The position numbers and the translations under genes were made by a program. 6,048 nucleotides of DNA from an uncultured Flavobacteriales bacterium (lineage in GTDB: Bacteria; Bacteroidota; Bacteroidia; Flavobacteriales; Vicingaceae): contig CAMPHX010000091.1 of NCBI GenBank assembly GCA_946886085.1, positions 1-6,048 of the forward strand, read 5' to 3'. Positions within the stretch are counted from its first letter, which is position 1; each line of letters begins with the position of its first letter. Of the stretch, positions 5,938 to 6,048 are shown piece by piece. A model generated the notes under the pieces. That model saw nothing but the letters and a program-made list of their open reading frames with translations. It had not been told where the DNA came from and did not search any database.

Positions 5938-5973
5938 AAAAAACCCGAAAAAGAATTTCTTTTTCGGGTTTTT
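5938..5973 (-). terminator. Intrinsic terminator after tRNA-Phe
   Basis: A perfect stem joins aaacccgaaaaag (5941-5953) to ctttttcgggttt (5959-5971) around a 5-nt loop, and A/T runs extend it outward to about 5938 and 5973. On the minus strand the CCCG stem runs into a T-tract (complement of 5931-5943, interrupted by one G), starting a few nt after the tRNA 3' end. It is symmetrical enough to act in both directions. Confidence 0.9.
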
Positions 5974-5976
5974 GTG

Positions 5977-6048
5977 TGGTGATGGAGGGAATTGAACCCC
6001 CGACACAAGGATTTTCAGTCCTTTGCTCTACCAACTGAGCTACATCAC
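5977..6048 (-). tRNA. tRNA-Phe (GAA), missing its first base at the window edge
   Basis: The reverse complement folds as a standard tRNA. Acceptor bases 2-7 (GTGATG, 6043-6048) pair with CATCAC near the 3' end, and base 1, which must be G to pair with C72, lies just outside at 6049. The D arm is GCTCAGTTGGTAGAGC. The anticodon loop CTGAAAA (complement of 6012-6018) carries anticodon GAA (6014-6016), which reads Phe codons. The T arm contains GGTTCAATTCC. The discriminator base is A (5977). The next bases are CAC, so the 3' CCA is not encoded and must be added enzymatically. The intact molecule would be 73 nt before CCA addition. An intrinsic terminator follows at once. Confidence 0.95.

Overview
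The window is AT-rich bacterial DNA from a member of the Bacteroidota, probably a Flavobacteriia-type genome. The grounds are A/T-rich leaders without clear Shine-Dalgarno sites, a signal peptide ending in Ala-Gln, family variants that I recognise as Bacteroidota-type, and long intergenic stretches made of short degenerate repeats and palindromes. The species cannot be named from this sequence.

Layout. Positions 1-2880 read rightward: the 3' part of an ABC transporter ATPase gene (1-504) with an in-frame TAA at 58-60, an intact ABC-2 type permease (557-1876), and, 8 nt later, a GT9-family (heptosyltransferase-like) glycosyltransferase (1885-2880). A gene-free stretch of about 520 nt (2881-3400) follows. 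It consists of tandem 7-mers and 10-mers, inverted repeats and a GC-richer hairpin block, and it separates two convergent transcription units.

Positions 3401-6048 read leftward. In transcription order they hold tRNA-Phe(GAA), cut by one base at the window edge, with a strong intrinsic terminator; a PagL/acyloxyacyl-hydrolase-like outer-membrane protein; a 121-bp palindromic repeat element; an HD-domain phosphohydrolase of the YpgQ/YedJ type; and a 103-residue C-terminally anchored small protein of unknown function.

How the genes may work together. The ATPase and permease would form one NatAB/YhaP-like exporter, but as read the ATPase cannot be made full length. The glycosyltransferase (LPS core synthesis) and the PagL-like protein (lipid A deacylation) both concern the outer-membrane glycolipid, although they lie in opposite transcription units. 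The HD hydrolase and the small membrane protein are 69 nt apart and may be co-transcribed.

I see no CRISPR array, transposase, phage gene or evidently new multi-gene system. The points most worth a second look are the nonsense codon in the ATPase, the absence of a canonical start codon ahead of a clear signal peptide in the PagL-like gene, and the two intergenic repeat regions.
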